From: a virus
Length of the DNA stretch: 38,898 nt
Virus record (IMG/VR): IMGVR_UViG_3300042566_000986
Span: 1 to 38,898 of that record
Direction: 5' to 3' (one strand)
The notes beneath the pieces were generated by a model. That model had not been told where the DNA came from, did no database searches, and was given only the letters and a program-made list of their open reading frames with translations. Below, in pieces: positions 10,001 to 17,900 of the stretch; within the stretch, counting starts at the first letter, position 1, and each line of letters opens with the position of its first letter. Made by a program: the position numbers and the translations under genes.

Positions 10001-10151
10001 CAATATCTCCAGCTAAATAAATGAGTGAATCTTCAGTTCCCCTCTTACGAATCTCCTCAAACATTTTTTCAAATACTTGTCTATATTCGTTGTGTCTTTT
10101 TACATTACGGATATGAACATCTGCAATGTGATATATTCTTTTTATACTCAT
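7008..10151 (-). CDS. Fused Mre11/SbcD (gp47)-Rad50/SbcC (gp46) nuclease-ATPase
   Basis: 1047 residues in one frame. Residues 1-~365 are a metallophosphoesterase nuclease: DVH (11-13), GD (48-49), GNHD (83-86), FHG (153-155) and GDIH (187-190) give the two-metal site of Mre11/SbcD/T4 gp47. Residues ~370-1047 are a Rad50/SbcC/gp46 ATPase: Walker A APNAAGKSS at 402-410, long coiled coils, a zinc hook CNFC near 722-727, and Walker B LVIDEG near 988 with the family's C-terminal half. In T4 the two are separate proteins that process DNA ends for recombination-dependent replication. Here both are complete and joined by a short linker around 340-370. The start overlaps the primase stop by four bases (ATGA), so they share a transcript. 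The fusion is the unusual point. Confidence 0.93.
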   Translation of the reverse strand: MSIKRIYHIADVHIRNVKRHNEYRQVFEKMFEEIRKRGTEDSLIYLAGDIAHAKLEMSPELLKEISWLFTECSKHCETILIAGNHDCNMNNSDRLDVLTPIVDALNLPNFHYLRDTQVYSIGGIDFSVFSIFDKRDNWITADKLFGNKKIALFHGPLDTSTTDVGYVVSSRHFKPEIFDGFDLALLGDIHKRQEIISEAGCKIVYAGSLVQQNFGESLDKHGFVVWDMDTLNYEEVDIQNEYGYYTMNVDNGIVPDVTDMPLKPRLRVKLSNTDTADTKRVVTEIKMKYNVDDFTIIRTDSFSKSKTGNRSSKLDFEDISDINHQNSLISEYVKRMMPYTTEEDLKGLETINRDVNSRIVTEDIHRNIHWKPVRFEFSNMFSYGEDNVINFDKVGGLMGLFAPNAAGKSSLFDAISFCLFDKCSRAFKAGNILNNRKDTFSCKLEIEIDGVRYFIQREAKTVSKGKSVKVDVQFWKENGDGTEILNGTERRDTNNIIEQYVGRYEDFVLTALSLQGNNALFIDKSQSERKELLSQFMGLTIFDKLYETASEDIKEVTTLIRNFKRTDFTSELAEKQSELKEKKEEFDTLDTESKELETEKSELEKEIIQLSQQLTPMDGNLNIDSLNTKKSNLDQNIEKQIEKMTDKASKLEEYESALKQIGEGIEESKLYDDTAIDYMYTKFTTLQSTYTSSLHSIDKLHISLDANKEKLSHLEKHEYDPNCNFCMNNVFVKDAKETEKIVGEQLIVLEELERGSKTITQNLQSLKDVKSQYDLWISLTEKQKKGNTLCDSTKLELEQMETQLQLFQHQLEGVEGDIQRYNDNLETISKNKEIQTKISELTTSKKEIEGKIESAKKKLLKLSSDTGSINTFIKDMKAKMGEVKDLETKNQLYTFYLDAVKRDGIPYELITKALPVIEEEINNILGQVVDFGIVMDTDGKNINAKIVYDDQEWALEMCSGMEKFVSGLAIRVALINICNLPRPNFLVIDEGFGTLDSDNLSSLFMMMQYLKTQFDFIWMISHLEQMRDIVDGLIEIKKDNGFSKINF

Positions 10152-11086
10152 ACGTTGTTTAATTTGGCAAGGACTAAATCATCCCAACCAGTTTCAGTAG
10201 TAGTTTTAATAAGTTCGTTTACTCTTTCGTATCCCAACTCTCCGGCATCTTTGCCGTTAGGTATTATATTCTTAACTTTAATTCCGTTTTTAATAAACCA
10301 TTCTGAATGCTTTGTGGAATCTTCAATAGCATCCGAATCTAACATTATGGTGATTTCTTTTACACCTTTTTCAAAAATCTTATTCTTCAATTTACTTAAT
10401 AGGAATTTACCCAATAAAGGAATTACATTTCTCTTTACGGAAAATGCATCAAATGCTCCTTCAACTAATGTGATAGGTTCATTCCAATTTATTTGATTCT
10501 CAAATACAATAACATCTCTATTGACAGGTGGGTTTTTGTATTTCATCTTTTCATCCTCATAAAAAGAACGAGCAATAAAATAGTTTAACTCACCACTCTC
10601 ATCATAGGATGGTATAATAACCCTACCCCCATATAATCCATCTTCACAATATCCAATGTTATATTTTACAATCTCCGAATCCTTTATACCTCTTTGTTTT
10701 AGGTAATGGATTGCTTTGGTGTAAATTGGATTAAATAGACCCGATGGTTTAAAATGTAATTGTTTGAACTCCTTTGGTAATTGTAGTTTGATTACATACT
10801 CTTCCGTTGGTGAGTATGCTGGTTCATCTCCATAGATTTTATGTAATCTATCCAAATCCCTCCTATCAACATTTAGTTTACGAAGAAGAGATGAGATGGA
10901 ACGACCTTTGGAGTTACACACCCAACAATGCCATTGCTGTGTATCTAAATTGACTTGTAGTTTCTTTTTGTGATGATGGCAAAATGGACAATGGTGTTGT
11001 TGCTCATTTCCTTTAAGAGATGAACCAACACCAAGCGTTGTGTCTAAAATCGATATAACTACAATTTTATTTTTACCAGATAGCAT
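10148..11086 (-). CDS. DnaG-type DNA primase (T4 gp61-like role)
   Basis: 312 residues. The N-terminal zinc-binding domain has CPFC (33-36) and CWVC (54-57), the CHC2-type ribbon that reads the template. A Toprim catalytic domain follows: VEGAFDA around 208-214 holds the conserved Glu, and LDSDA (249-253) holds the DxD metal-binding aspartates, with GKDAGEL further on. It is shorter than bacterial DnaG (~600) because the helicase-binding C-terminal domain is missing; this matches phage stand-alone primases. It makes RNA primers for lagging-strand synthesis. It is first in a two-gene unit with the fused SbcDC (4-base overlap) and lies directly behind a host-type promoter, consistent with early or middle expression. 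Confidence 0.92.
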   Translation of the reverse strand: MLSGKNKIVVISILDTTLGVGSSLKGNEQQHHCPFCHHHKKKLQVNLDTQQWHCWVCNSKGRSISSLLRKLNVDRRDLDRLHKIYGDEPAYSPTEEYVIKLQLPKEFKQLHFKPSGLFNPIYTKAIHYLKQRGIKDSEIVKYNIGYCEDGLYGGRVIIPSYDESGELNYFIARSFYEDEKMKYKNPPVNRDVIVFENQINWNEPITLVEGAFDAFSVKRNVIPLLGKFLLSKLKNKIFEKGVKEITIMLDSDAIEDSTKHSEWFIKNGIKVKNIIPNGKDAGELGYERVNELIKTTTETGWDDLVLAKLNNV

Positions 11087-11105
11087 AATTTGGATTATAA
11101 TCTTA

Positions 11106-11137
11106 CAAATATACGAAGATTATTTTACAATTCCAAA
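11106..11137 (-). promoter_or_regulatory. Bacteroidota housekeeping-type promoter for primase-SbcDC
   Basis: On the coding strand TTTG (11137-11134), 20 bases, then TATATTTG (11113-11106), matching the Bacteroidota -33 TTTG / -7 TAnnTTTG consensus. The -7 box ends 19 bases before the primase ATG, giving a short leader. The -33 box directly abuts the stop of the 66-residue gene. This is the only unit in the window with this promoter type that I could see. Confidence 0.6.
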
Positions 11138-11338
11138 TTAATGATTGGAATTTTTTACATCATATAAGAAATCTGCTAAAAACTGCATTTTCTTTGTGAT
11201 AACTTCTTTTGGATGATTTTGCTCAACCATAGCTTTTAAATCTAATATAGATGCTGCCGCAATTTGTACTGCATCATCTTTTGCATTTAAATATGCTTCG
11301 GAGATTCCGTATTTTTTTGATATTTCAGGTATTGTCAT
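11138..11338 (-). CDS. Small hypothetical protein, 66 aa
   Basis: Opens MTIPEISKKYGISEAYLNAK, which resembles a short helix-turn-helix ('IPEISKKYGISEAYL'), followed by a helical stretch (AAASILDLKAMVEQN) and an amphipathic C-terminus. It is last in a three-gene group, 11 bases after the GIY-YIG-like gene, and no promoter is seen in that gap. A DNA-binding or adaptor role is possible, but nothing here proves it. I do not recognise the family. Confidence 0.65.
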   Translation of the reverse strand: MTIPEISKKYGISEAYLNAKDDAVQIAAASILDLKAMVEQNHPKEVITKKMQFLADFLYDVKNSNH

Positions 11339-11349
11339 AACTTTTGTGT

Positions 11350-11757
11350 TTAAAGTAAATCCCTACGATAGAATTTACCCATTAGGTTTTCGTTTATTGC
11401 ATTATCATCGGCAAGTACATTATAATGAAACTGCCAATAGATTTCGTAATATGTTAATGATTTCTTAGAGAAACAATATTGGATGATTTCTCTACTGAAC
11501 TCGTCAGCTTTACCTTCCTTTACTTGCTCTTTAATCCAATCGTTTGAAGAATAGTATTTTTCCCAATCCGAAGATTTGGTTACTGTTCTTTTTCTTTTTT
11601 GTCCTTTGAGTGGTGCTAATTTTCTAGTTGATGTAAGTGATTTCTTACCTATATAGTATCTACCAGTTGGAGTGTGAATTATTTTATATACGAATCCCAC
11701 CGCACCAACAGGCACGTCTTCCTCCGTAACAATATTTCCCTCATATAACCAATTCAT
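11350..11757 (-). CDS. GIY-YIG-like endonuclease, 135 aa
   Basis: Residues 20-40 read VGFVYKIIHTPTGRYYIGKK: the GFVY ... YYIG pair is the GIY-YIG signature with phenylalanine-valine in place of glycine-isoleucine. A basic segment (KGQKRKR, about 51-57) and DWEKYYSS follow, as in phage proteins annotated as Seg-like or GIY-YIG nucleases. It starts one base after the stop of the 62-residue gene and sits between structural and replication genes. It could be a repair or debranching nuclease, or a homing-type nuclease kept as a resident gene. I see no interrupted gene or intron beside it. The catalytic Glu is not assigned with certainty. Confidence 0.65.
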   Translation of the reverse strand: MNWLYEGNIVTEEDVPVGAVGFVYKIIHTPTGRYYIGKKSLTSTRKLAPLKGQKRKRTVTKSSDWEKYYSSNDWIKEQVKEGKADEFSREIIQYCFSKKSLTYYEIYWQFHYNVLADDNAINENLMGKFYRRDLL

Positions 11758-11758
11758 T

Positions 11759-11947
11759 TTATTTCTTTACTACCGAATCAGAGTAGAATTTTGAATTTAA
11801 TTTTCCTTGTCTAGCTTTTGCTAAATTTGCTTCGTTTGCTAAATTCATTCCACCATCTTCTGATATTGGAGTTTTATCTTTACCTTTTTTATTAATTTGT
11901 GAAGTTTTTGGACCGTTTTCACCAAATAATTCTAATATAGATGCCAT
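11759..11947 (-). CDS. Small hypothetical protein, 62 aa
   Basis: MASILELFGENGPKTSQINK, then a polar, glycine- and lysine-rich sequence without predicted hydrophobic segments. It is first in a three-gene unit and has a perfect late-like motif 17 bases before its ATG, so it is probably expressed late and may be a minor virion or assembly protein. No family recognised; acceptance rests on the promoter, the start and the tight coupling (one base) to the next gene. Confidence 0.6.
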   Translation of the reverse strand: MASILELFGENGPKTSQINKKGKDKTPISEDGGMNLANEANLAKARQGKLNSKFYSDSVVKK

Positions 11948-11964
11948 TGTTTTAATTGTTTAAT

Positions 11965-11973
11965 TATAAATAT
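11965..11973 (-). promoter_or_regulatory. Late-promoter-like motif ATATTTATA before the 62-aa gene
   Basis: Perfect copy, 17 bases before the ATG at 11947, the shortest spacing in the set. The leader is A-rich with no Shine-Dalgarno. Confidence 0.65.
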
Positions 11974-11987
11974 AACACAATAACTTT

Positions 11988-12959
11988 TTAAGTATCAAAT
12001 CTTATAATAAAGTTTACTGGAAAATCAGGCAATGATTTTATTGGTTGTGGTAATTTTGCAACAGCAACCATATTTAAATCATCATCATATAATCCAATTG
12101 TTGTAATATATGGTGCTAAATATGAACCGGTAGGGTCTGTTGAAATATATTCATCATAATCATCCCAACTACCATATTTTGTTGGGTCTATATTTGATTG
12201 TATCCTAAAATCCAAAGAACCATCACCATTTGGTAAATTGGTTTTTTTCTTTACATATTTTACACCACTTTTATAAATTGGTTTTGAATATGTGTTAGCT
12301 CCAGTTACATCATTTCTATTAGTAACGGTTATCATATCATAAGTTGCCCCATCTTCATATACAGCAGATGGATTTTGAGAATAATTAAATTCATGCTCTA
12401 AAACCGATATGAATATTTCGTTTTCATAAATTGTTTTAGTAGAACGATAATTTAATCTAAAAGTATTAAAGTTTGAGCCGGATGTAATATCTTTAGCCAC
12501 AACTATTAATCCCCTATCATAAAATATATTACCTTTAATATTACTACCAGAATCTATAAGGTTTGAATAACCATCATCCGTTAAAGTTCTATTAGTATCA
12601 TCATCTAATAAAACAACACTACCAATTTTAATACCCTCACCAATGTATATTTGTGGAATTGAAAATACCACCACCTCATCTTCTAAATTTCTTTCATCGG
12701 TAGATGCATATGATTTTCGTAAACCAACTTCTGTTAAAATTGATGCAGTTGAAGAATTTCTGTAAAATTGTGATTTTATTGATGCGTATAAACTTTTTTT
12801 AGAAAATCCATTACTTGTTTCATCAAACTCATCATCGAAATTACCACTACTTCCACTTAAAGCAAATATTGGAAATACATCATTTTCATCCAAAGACCAT
12901 TCTTTGTAAACTGTTATAGGTCTAACAATGATATCTGATTTTGGTATTGGTTTAAGCAT
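11988..12959 (-). CDS. Virion structural protein, paralogue of the 416-aa protein
   Basis: 323 residues, beta-rich and acidic. It shares blocks in the same order with the neighbour at 13047-14297: FYDRGLIVV against FYPDRGIIVL, EFNYSQNPSAVY against EFNYSNNPTYVN, and YITTIGLYDDDLNMVAVAK against YITTIGLMNDSNELIAVAK near the C-terminus. I infer gene duplication. It lies in the late structural block with its own late-like motif 19 bases before the ATG. Proteins with 'YITTIGL...AVAK' ends occur among tail and baseplate genes of large phages. The exact location in the virion is not known. Confidence 0.75.
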   Translation of the reverse strand: MLKPIPKSDIIVRPITVYKEWSLDENDVFPIFALSGSSGNFDDEFDETSNGFSKKSLYASIKSQFYRNSSTASILTEVGLRKSYASTDERNLEDEVVVFSIPQIYIGEGIKIGSVVLLDDDTNRTLTDDGYSNLIDSGSNIKGNIFYDRGLIVVAKDITSGSNFNTFRLNYRSTKTIYENEIFISVLEHEFNYSQNPSAVYEDGATYDMITVTNRNDVTGANTYSKPIYKSGVKYVKKKTNLPNGDGSLDFRIQSNIDPTKYGSWDDYDEYISTDPTGSYLAPYITTIGLYDDDLNMVAVAKLPQPIKSLPDFPVNFIIRFDT

Positions 12960-12978
12960 TTGATTTGTTTTACTTTTA

Positions 12979-12987
12979 TATAAATAT
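12979..12987 (-). promoter_or_regulatory. Late-promoter-like motif ATATTTATA before the 323-aa structural gene
   Basis: Perfect copy 19 bases before the ATG at 12959. It lies just past the terminator hairpin of the upstream gene, so one unit ends and the next begins within 90 bases. Confidence 0.65.
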
Positions 12988-12991
12988 TAAT

Positions 12992-13021
12992 AAAAAGAAA
13001 AACCCCCAACGAATTGGGGGT
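12992..13021 (-). terminator. Rho-independent terminator with UUCG tetraloop
   Basis: On the minus strand ACCCCCAA-TTCG-TTGGGGGT forms a perfect 8-bp stem (13021-13014 with 13009-13002) closed by a TTCG loop. The run TTTTTCTTTTT follows. It begins 26 bases after the stop of the 416-residue gene at 13047. The G/C run stands out sharply in this AT-rich DNA. It is the only clear intrinsic terminator seen in the window. Confidence 0.9.
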
Positions 13022-13046
13022 CTTATACTTTATCTAATTAATTCTA

Positions 13047-14297
13047 TTAGAATGATAATTTAACTTTAATTAAAACTTCCTTATCAAATGATTTTGCAAT
13101 TGGTTGAGATGTTTTAGCCACCGCAATCAATTCATTTGAATCATTCATTAAACCAATCGTTGTAATGTAAGTATATGGGTCAGTTTTAAAAGTTGTTTCA
13201 CTAAATGTACCATCTACATTTACATATGTTGGATTGTTGGAGTAGTTAAACTCTCTATTTGTTGCTCTTACAAAGAAATGTTGTGTTGATACATTTTCAG
13301 TTCTTCTTGCTTCAAAATCTTTACCATTTTTAATTGCGTAGTACAATCTCTTATGATAATATTGTTCAGCCGCAGTTGATGTTGAATTATCAGGTGCAGA
13401 TGTTGCTCCAGCACCACCAGGTGCTAAATGACCTACAGTTTGAAATGCTTCGTTCCAAACGTTTCCTACCTTATTACCAATTGCTCTTGGATTAAGAACA
13501 ATAATACCTCTATCAGGATAAAATAAACCATATCCTTCACCAGATGTTGCATCGGTTGTACTTGTAATAGTTGCTTCACTTTGTGTACCTAAATTTAAGT
13601 TACCTTCAACAACTTTAAATACTCGTCCACTTAATCCACTCTCATCACTAAATTTCTTACCACTATTATCAATAAAAGTAAATAAACCATTAGAACCAGA
13701 AAGTGGTAATGACCAGTTTCCAGCATCCATTTTCTCTCTAAATCTATTTCTACTTAAATTGATAACATATATATCATTCGAATCAACTAAAGTTGTAGAA
13801 CTATTTTCAAATGAGAATTTAGTATCTGTTGGGTCTAATAAAATTGAACGATATTGTGCATAAGTTGCTTTGGATGCTTGTAATGAATTATCGTTTAAAT
13901 TCAATGTCATTGAACCACTACCATCTACGTGTCCGTATGCTACTGCAAATTGAACTTCAGTAGTTGAATCGGTTGCTGTATTTTTATCATATACATTATA
14001 GTAGTATTGTCCACTATTTTGTGCAACTTGCGTTGATGATGTAAAAAATGTAGTTAATGAACCAGAATCGTTAGACCATAATCCAGTTGTTACAACTTCT
14101 ACTTTTGCGTTTACTTTATCAAACTCACCAAATCTTTTGTAGATACCAATTGCGTTGGTAGTACCACCTGAAGATAATTGTTGTCCAGCTGGTAATGCCG
14201 AGTTTAATAAAGATACCAAAGCGTTGGTATCCAAATTTCCACCATTTGCCAATGCTGCAATTTGTGAGGTTATATTAATATCATTAATTATTGCCAT
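13047..14297 (-). CDS. Virion structural protein, 416 aa (paralogue of the 323-aa protein)
   Basis: Longer member of the duplicated pair. It opens MAIINDINITSQIAALANGG and carries the shared blocks GLFYPDRGIIVLNP, REFNYSNNPTYVN and YITTIGLMNDSN...AVAKTSQPI close to the C-terminus. It has extra N-terminal sequence (ISVNDINITSQ-type start, FGEFDKVNAKVEV) not found in the shorter copy. It starts 12 bases after the 209-residue gene without a promoter motif between, so both belong to one transcript, which ends at the UUCG terminator just downstream. A tail or baseplate structural role is inferred from neighbours and composition. Confidence 0.75.
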   Translation of the reverse strand: MAIINDINITSQIAALANGGNLDTNALVSLLNSALPAGQQLSSGGTTNAIGIYKRFGEFDKVNAKVEVVTTGLWSNDSGSLTTFFTSSTQVAQNSGQYYYNVYDKNTATDSTTEVQFAVAYGHVDGSGSMTLNLNDNSLQASKATYAQYRSILLDPTDTKFSFENSSTTLVDSNDIYVINLSRNRFREKMDAGNWSLPLSGSNGLFTFIDNSGKKFSDESGLSGRVFKVVEGNLNLGTQSEATITSTTDATSGEGYGLFYPDRGIIVLNPRAIGNKVGNVWNEAFQTVGHLAPGGAGATSAPDNSTSTAAEQYYHKRLYYAIKNGKDFEARRTENVSTQHFFVRATNREFNYSNNPTYVNVDGTFSETTFKTDPYTYITTIGLMNDSNELIAVAKTSQPIAKSFDKEVLIKVKLSF

Positions 14298-14309
14298 TGT
14301 CTTATTTTA

Positions 14310-14939
14310 TTATATTCTTTGTTTGTATATCACAGTTACTGGAATTGTTTCAGAACCACCCGTATCATTACCATATACTGTCAATGTAGTTGCAACATCA
14401 ATAGTTAAGTTAGGATTTGGAGTAAATCTAAATTCTAAACCACTAACTACTTGTGCAGTTGTTGTAATTTCTTCACCTAAGAAAACAGGTACCGTACCAG
14501 TTCCAGTTGTTCCATTGGTTACTGTCAATGTACCAGCTCTTTGGTCAGCCAACACCACAGTGTATCCAGCGTTTGTATTTCCAGCAGGAGATGTTGTTGG
14601 TGATAACGATACACCACCTTCAGTTTGATTTACTGAAATTGCTGTTACACCCAATTTAACTATTGGTATTTGAGTTGTTCCTTTTGGAAGAGTTACTAAT
14701 TTGTATCTTAATATTTGAGTCTCATCAGGAGTTGCTTCCGTTACCGGAATTGCTCTGATAGCAGAATCATAATATGCCGAACCTTTTGGGTGTGCCGGCT
14801 CATACAATGTATAATCAATCTCATCATCACCTAATGCGAATTTTGTGATGTTTAGAGATTGTCCAGATGCTAATTTTTGTCTACCTTTTTTGGTAAGTAT
14901 TGCATCTACTGTTATTTCTGTATTATCTAAATATGCCAT
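14310..14939 (-). CDS. Tail-collar/fibre-attachment-like structural protein, 209 aa
   Basis: N-terminus AYLDNTEITVDAILTKKGR, then LNITKFALGDDEIDYTLYEP and SAYYDSAIRAIPVTEA. This pattern (a strand naming an 'ILTKKGR' motif, then 'KFALGDDEIDY') is common in structural proteins of T4-like marine and Bacteroidota phages and resembles tail-collar/fibre N-terminal domains. The C-terminal half is a threonine/glycine-rich beta sandwich (VTNGTTGTGTVPVF). It is first in a two-gene transcript with the 416-residue protein, 24 bases after a late-like motif. The family resemblance is from memory; no search was done. Confidence 0.7.
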   Translation of the reverse strand: MAYLDNTEITVDAILTKKGRQKLASGQSLNITKFALGDDEIDYTLYEPAHPKGSAYYDSAIRAIPVTEATPDETQILRYKLVTLPKGTTQIPIVKLGVTAISVNQTEGGVSLSPTTSPAGNTNAGYTVVLADQRAGTLTVTNGTTGTGTVPVFLGEEITTTAQVVSGLEFRFTPNPNLTIDVATTLTVYGNDTGGSETIPVTVIYKQRI

Positions 14940-14963
14940 TTTTTATTCGTTTATTCTATATTA

Positions 14964-14972
14964 TATAAATAT
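14964..14972 (-). promoter_or_regulatory. Late-promoter-like motif ATATTTATA before the 209-aa gene
   Basis: Perfect copy 24 bases before the ATG at 14939. It lies in the 53-base gap that follows the 1787-residue gene. Confidence 0.65.
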
Positions 14973-14992
14973 AACTTATTTTTATTTTCCAA

Positions 14993-17900
14993 TTAGTCAA
15001 CAACAAGTATTGGTTCACCACTTCCTCTACCTGTTTTAGATACTCTAAGTATGTTAGGATTAGTTGTAAATGTTTCAACTGCAGCTAAACCATCTGGCGT
15101 TGAACCCGATGTTTGTAAAGAACCTTTAAAGTAAGAACGTTGCATTCCTTCCGATAAATTATTTACAAATTTATAGTGTGATGGAAAATATCCATTTAAT
15201 GCCACTACTTCAACAGTATCGTTTCCAACGTTAATACTTCCACTAAATGGTAAAATTGAAACTTTATATCTGTAATTTGTTACATCTACATCTTCATAAT
15301 ATACTTGCTCACCAGGTAAAGCACCAATTGTAGGCCAACCTTTTAATTGAGTTGATATTTTTGTATTGTATTGCTCTTTTACTAAAAATACACTACTTCT
15401 ACTACCAGTTGTTTCAAAGTTTCCAAATACCGGTTCTATTTTTCTAATAATACTATTACCATTTTCTGCATATAATCCAAATCCTGCATTAGCAATTGAG
15501 TTAGGGTCAAATCCAATAATAGTAGTTGTAAACGAATCTACTTCAGCTAATATTTTTGAACCCAAGTTACAATCAATATTAACAGAACCAGTAGGTGGGT
15601 ATGTTGGATATTCGGTTTCAATTATAATATTATCATTAGTATTTATTAATGTATCGTAGTTTGGATTAGTTGCTTCCAATGTATATACATCTTCTGCATT
15701 TATTATAGTATCATAGTTTGGAGTATCTCCTTCTAAATTAACTTGAGTAGATGCATCTATTAAAGCATCTTTAGATTCATAAGTTAATTCAATTTTCTTA
15801 TCTTCAAATGTGTTTATTAATGTTTCATAATCACCTCTTTCGGATTCAGGCTTACTCCATTTAGTTTTACTTCTTTCTAAATAATGCGGTTCAATTAATA
15901 AACCTTTAGATACCTTTGCTCTAGCTGGTGCCAAATCTTCCAATACATCAAATAAAGATTTATCAATATATCTAACCAATTGAATGTATTCGTATATGTT
16001 TCTATTTAATCTTTGGAAATAATAAGTTCTTAAATTAGTTAATTCTGTATAATTATCTTTATAATCATCCGATGGGTCACCAATATAGTTATCAATATTA
16101 AAATCACCAAATGCTCTTACAATATCCATATTTAACTCCTTAATTGGAGATAAGAATATACCTAATCTATTTGAATCTATTGGTGCTCTATCAAACGCTT
16201 TTTGAGTTGCTCTTACTTTATGAGATAAATCTCCAACTAAAGTTTGTTCTTCAAAACGAATTTTATTGGAATAATTTAATCCCAACGATGGTACAGTTGC
16301 TGTTACAGTTCTATCATATGGAGTGTATTGATACGGATATAGTGTAGCGGGGTACATATTACTAGCCGTAGCATAATTTTCACCATATGTTGTGTTTATA
16401 GCAACGTTTTTAATATATGGGTCTAATATTCTATTTTTTGGATATTCGAAATCTAATCTAAATAATAAATCAGCCGTTGATGAAGTATATGAATTTCCAT
16501 TTATAGCATCTGGGTGTAATGTGTGATTTTCTAATTTAGATGGTTGCAGTGGAACTCTCCATAATCTAAACTCATCTAAGTTACCATCAAAATCTTTACC
16601 TATTGTTAAATTAGAACCACTTTCCCAATATTCCTTTGTACTAACAAAAGACATACTCACGGAATTCACAATTCGTTGTCCATCGGATGTTTTTAGTAAT
16701 ACCTCATAACGTGATGCGGATGAAAATTGACCTCCTAATTGATATCTATTTATTAAAACATTACTATAATATTCGGTAGATAATGGAAAATTAGAACTAC
16801 CACTAACAGTATCAGGCCCCAGCACATATTCAATAGATGCTGTAAAATAAGTAGTTGATACGGATGCAGATGTAAATGGCGTTTCTATATAAGGTCCTGC
16901 TGATATTGCATTACCACCCAATCCAAATCGTAAAGTTGCAAAAGAACCTGTTGTTTGTATTATATCTAATTTAAATTGAGATGATGATATAATAGTTGTA
17001 TTATGTACGTTATCAGGTTTTATTCTAAATTCAATACCTTGTGGATATGAACCATTTATTGATTTCCAAGGAACAACAACAGAAGAATTATATGAACCAG
17101 AGTTTAATTTAATTGCAGCAGTTCTATCATCAAATGTAAATTTAGTAGTACCATCTTTTGTTGGGTCTTGCGGTCCACCATATTCCATAATTGTTAACAT
17201 GGATTGGGGAACACCATAACAAGCCATAGCTGCTTTCATAGCTCTGGATGTACCTTTATGTTTTAATAAATATGGTAGGTTGTTTAGGATTCTTCTCCAA
17301 ACTTGATTGTTTGCATCTTCCAATGGCATTCCATATTTTTGATTACCTTCTCTATCAGTTCCAAACGCATACTCCCAAAGGAATTGTGAATCAAACGCTC
17401 TCTTACCATCCCAACCCATTGATTCCAATAGGTAATATATAAGATTATTTGTAGCTCCTTTAAATTGTTTTTCTTCTAATAATTTGTTTCCAGATAATGC
17501 TTTAATATAAACCCAAATAATATCAAAATGTTGCCCAATCATATCTAAGAAAAGTATGAAATCATTATTATCATAATCTTCTTTTATAAATTCAGGTATA
17601 TTGTTTACTAAATAATTTGGATTGTATTTGTCAAATTCATACGCCAAATTAATTAAAGATTCATACCAAGCAGTAACTTCACTATCGGTAGTTGGTTTTA
17701 AAACATAAGTAGTTAAACCAGTAAGACCGTTTGTTGAAGTAGTTTTTGGGTATGATAAACTATCTGAATATATTAAATCCGTATATAACCATTTTTCAAA
17801 TCCATCAAGTCCTCTAATTAAAACATTTGCTTTTTCTAATATATTTTTAGCTTCGGAAATTTGAGCAGTACCTTTTGGTTGATTAATCTCCCATTGAATT

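Noticed and set aside
10077-10496. 139-codon plus-strand frame opposite primase and SbcDC
   Set aside because: Overlaps two confident genes on the other strand, and its composition has no domain.
11350-11757. Mobile intron or homing event at the GIY-YIG-like gene
   Set aside because: The flanking genes are intact and tightly packed, with no split coding sequence or intron-like structure.
14155-14628. 157-codon plus-strand frame opposite the 416- and 209-aa structural genes
   Set aside because: Antisense shadow crossing a gene junction; no promoter and no protein signature.
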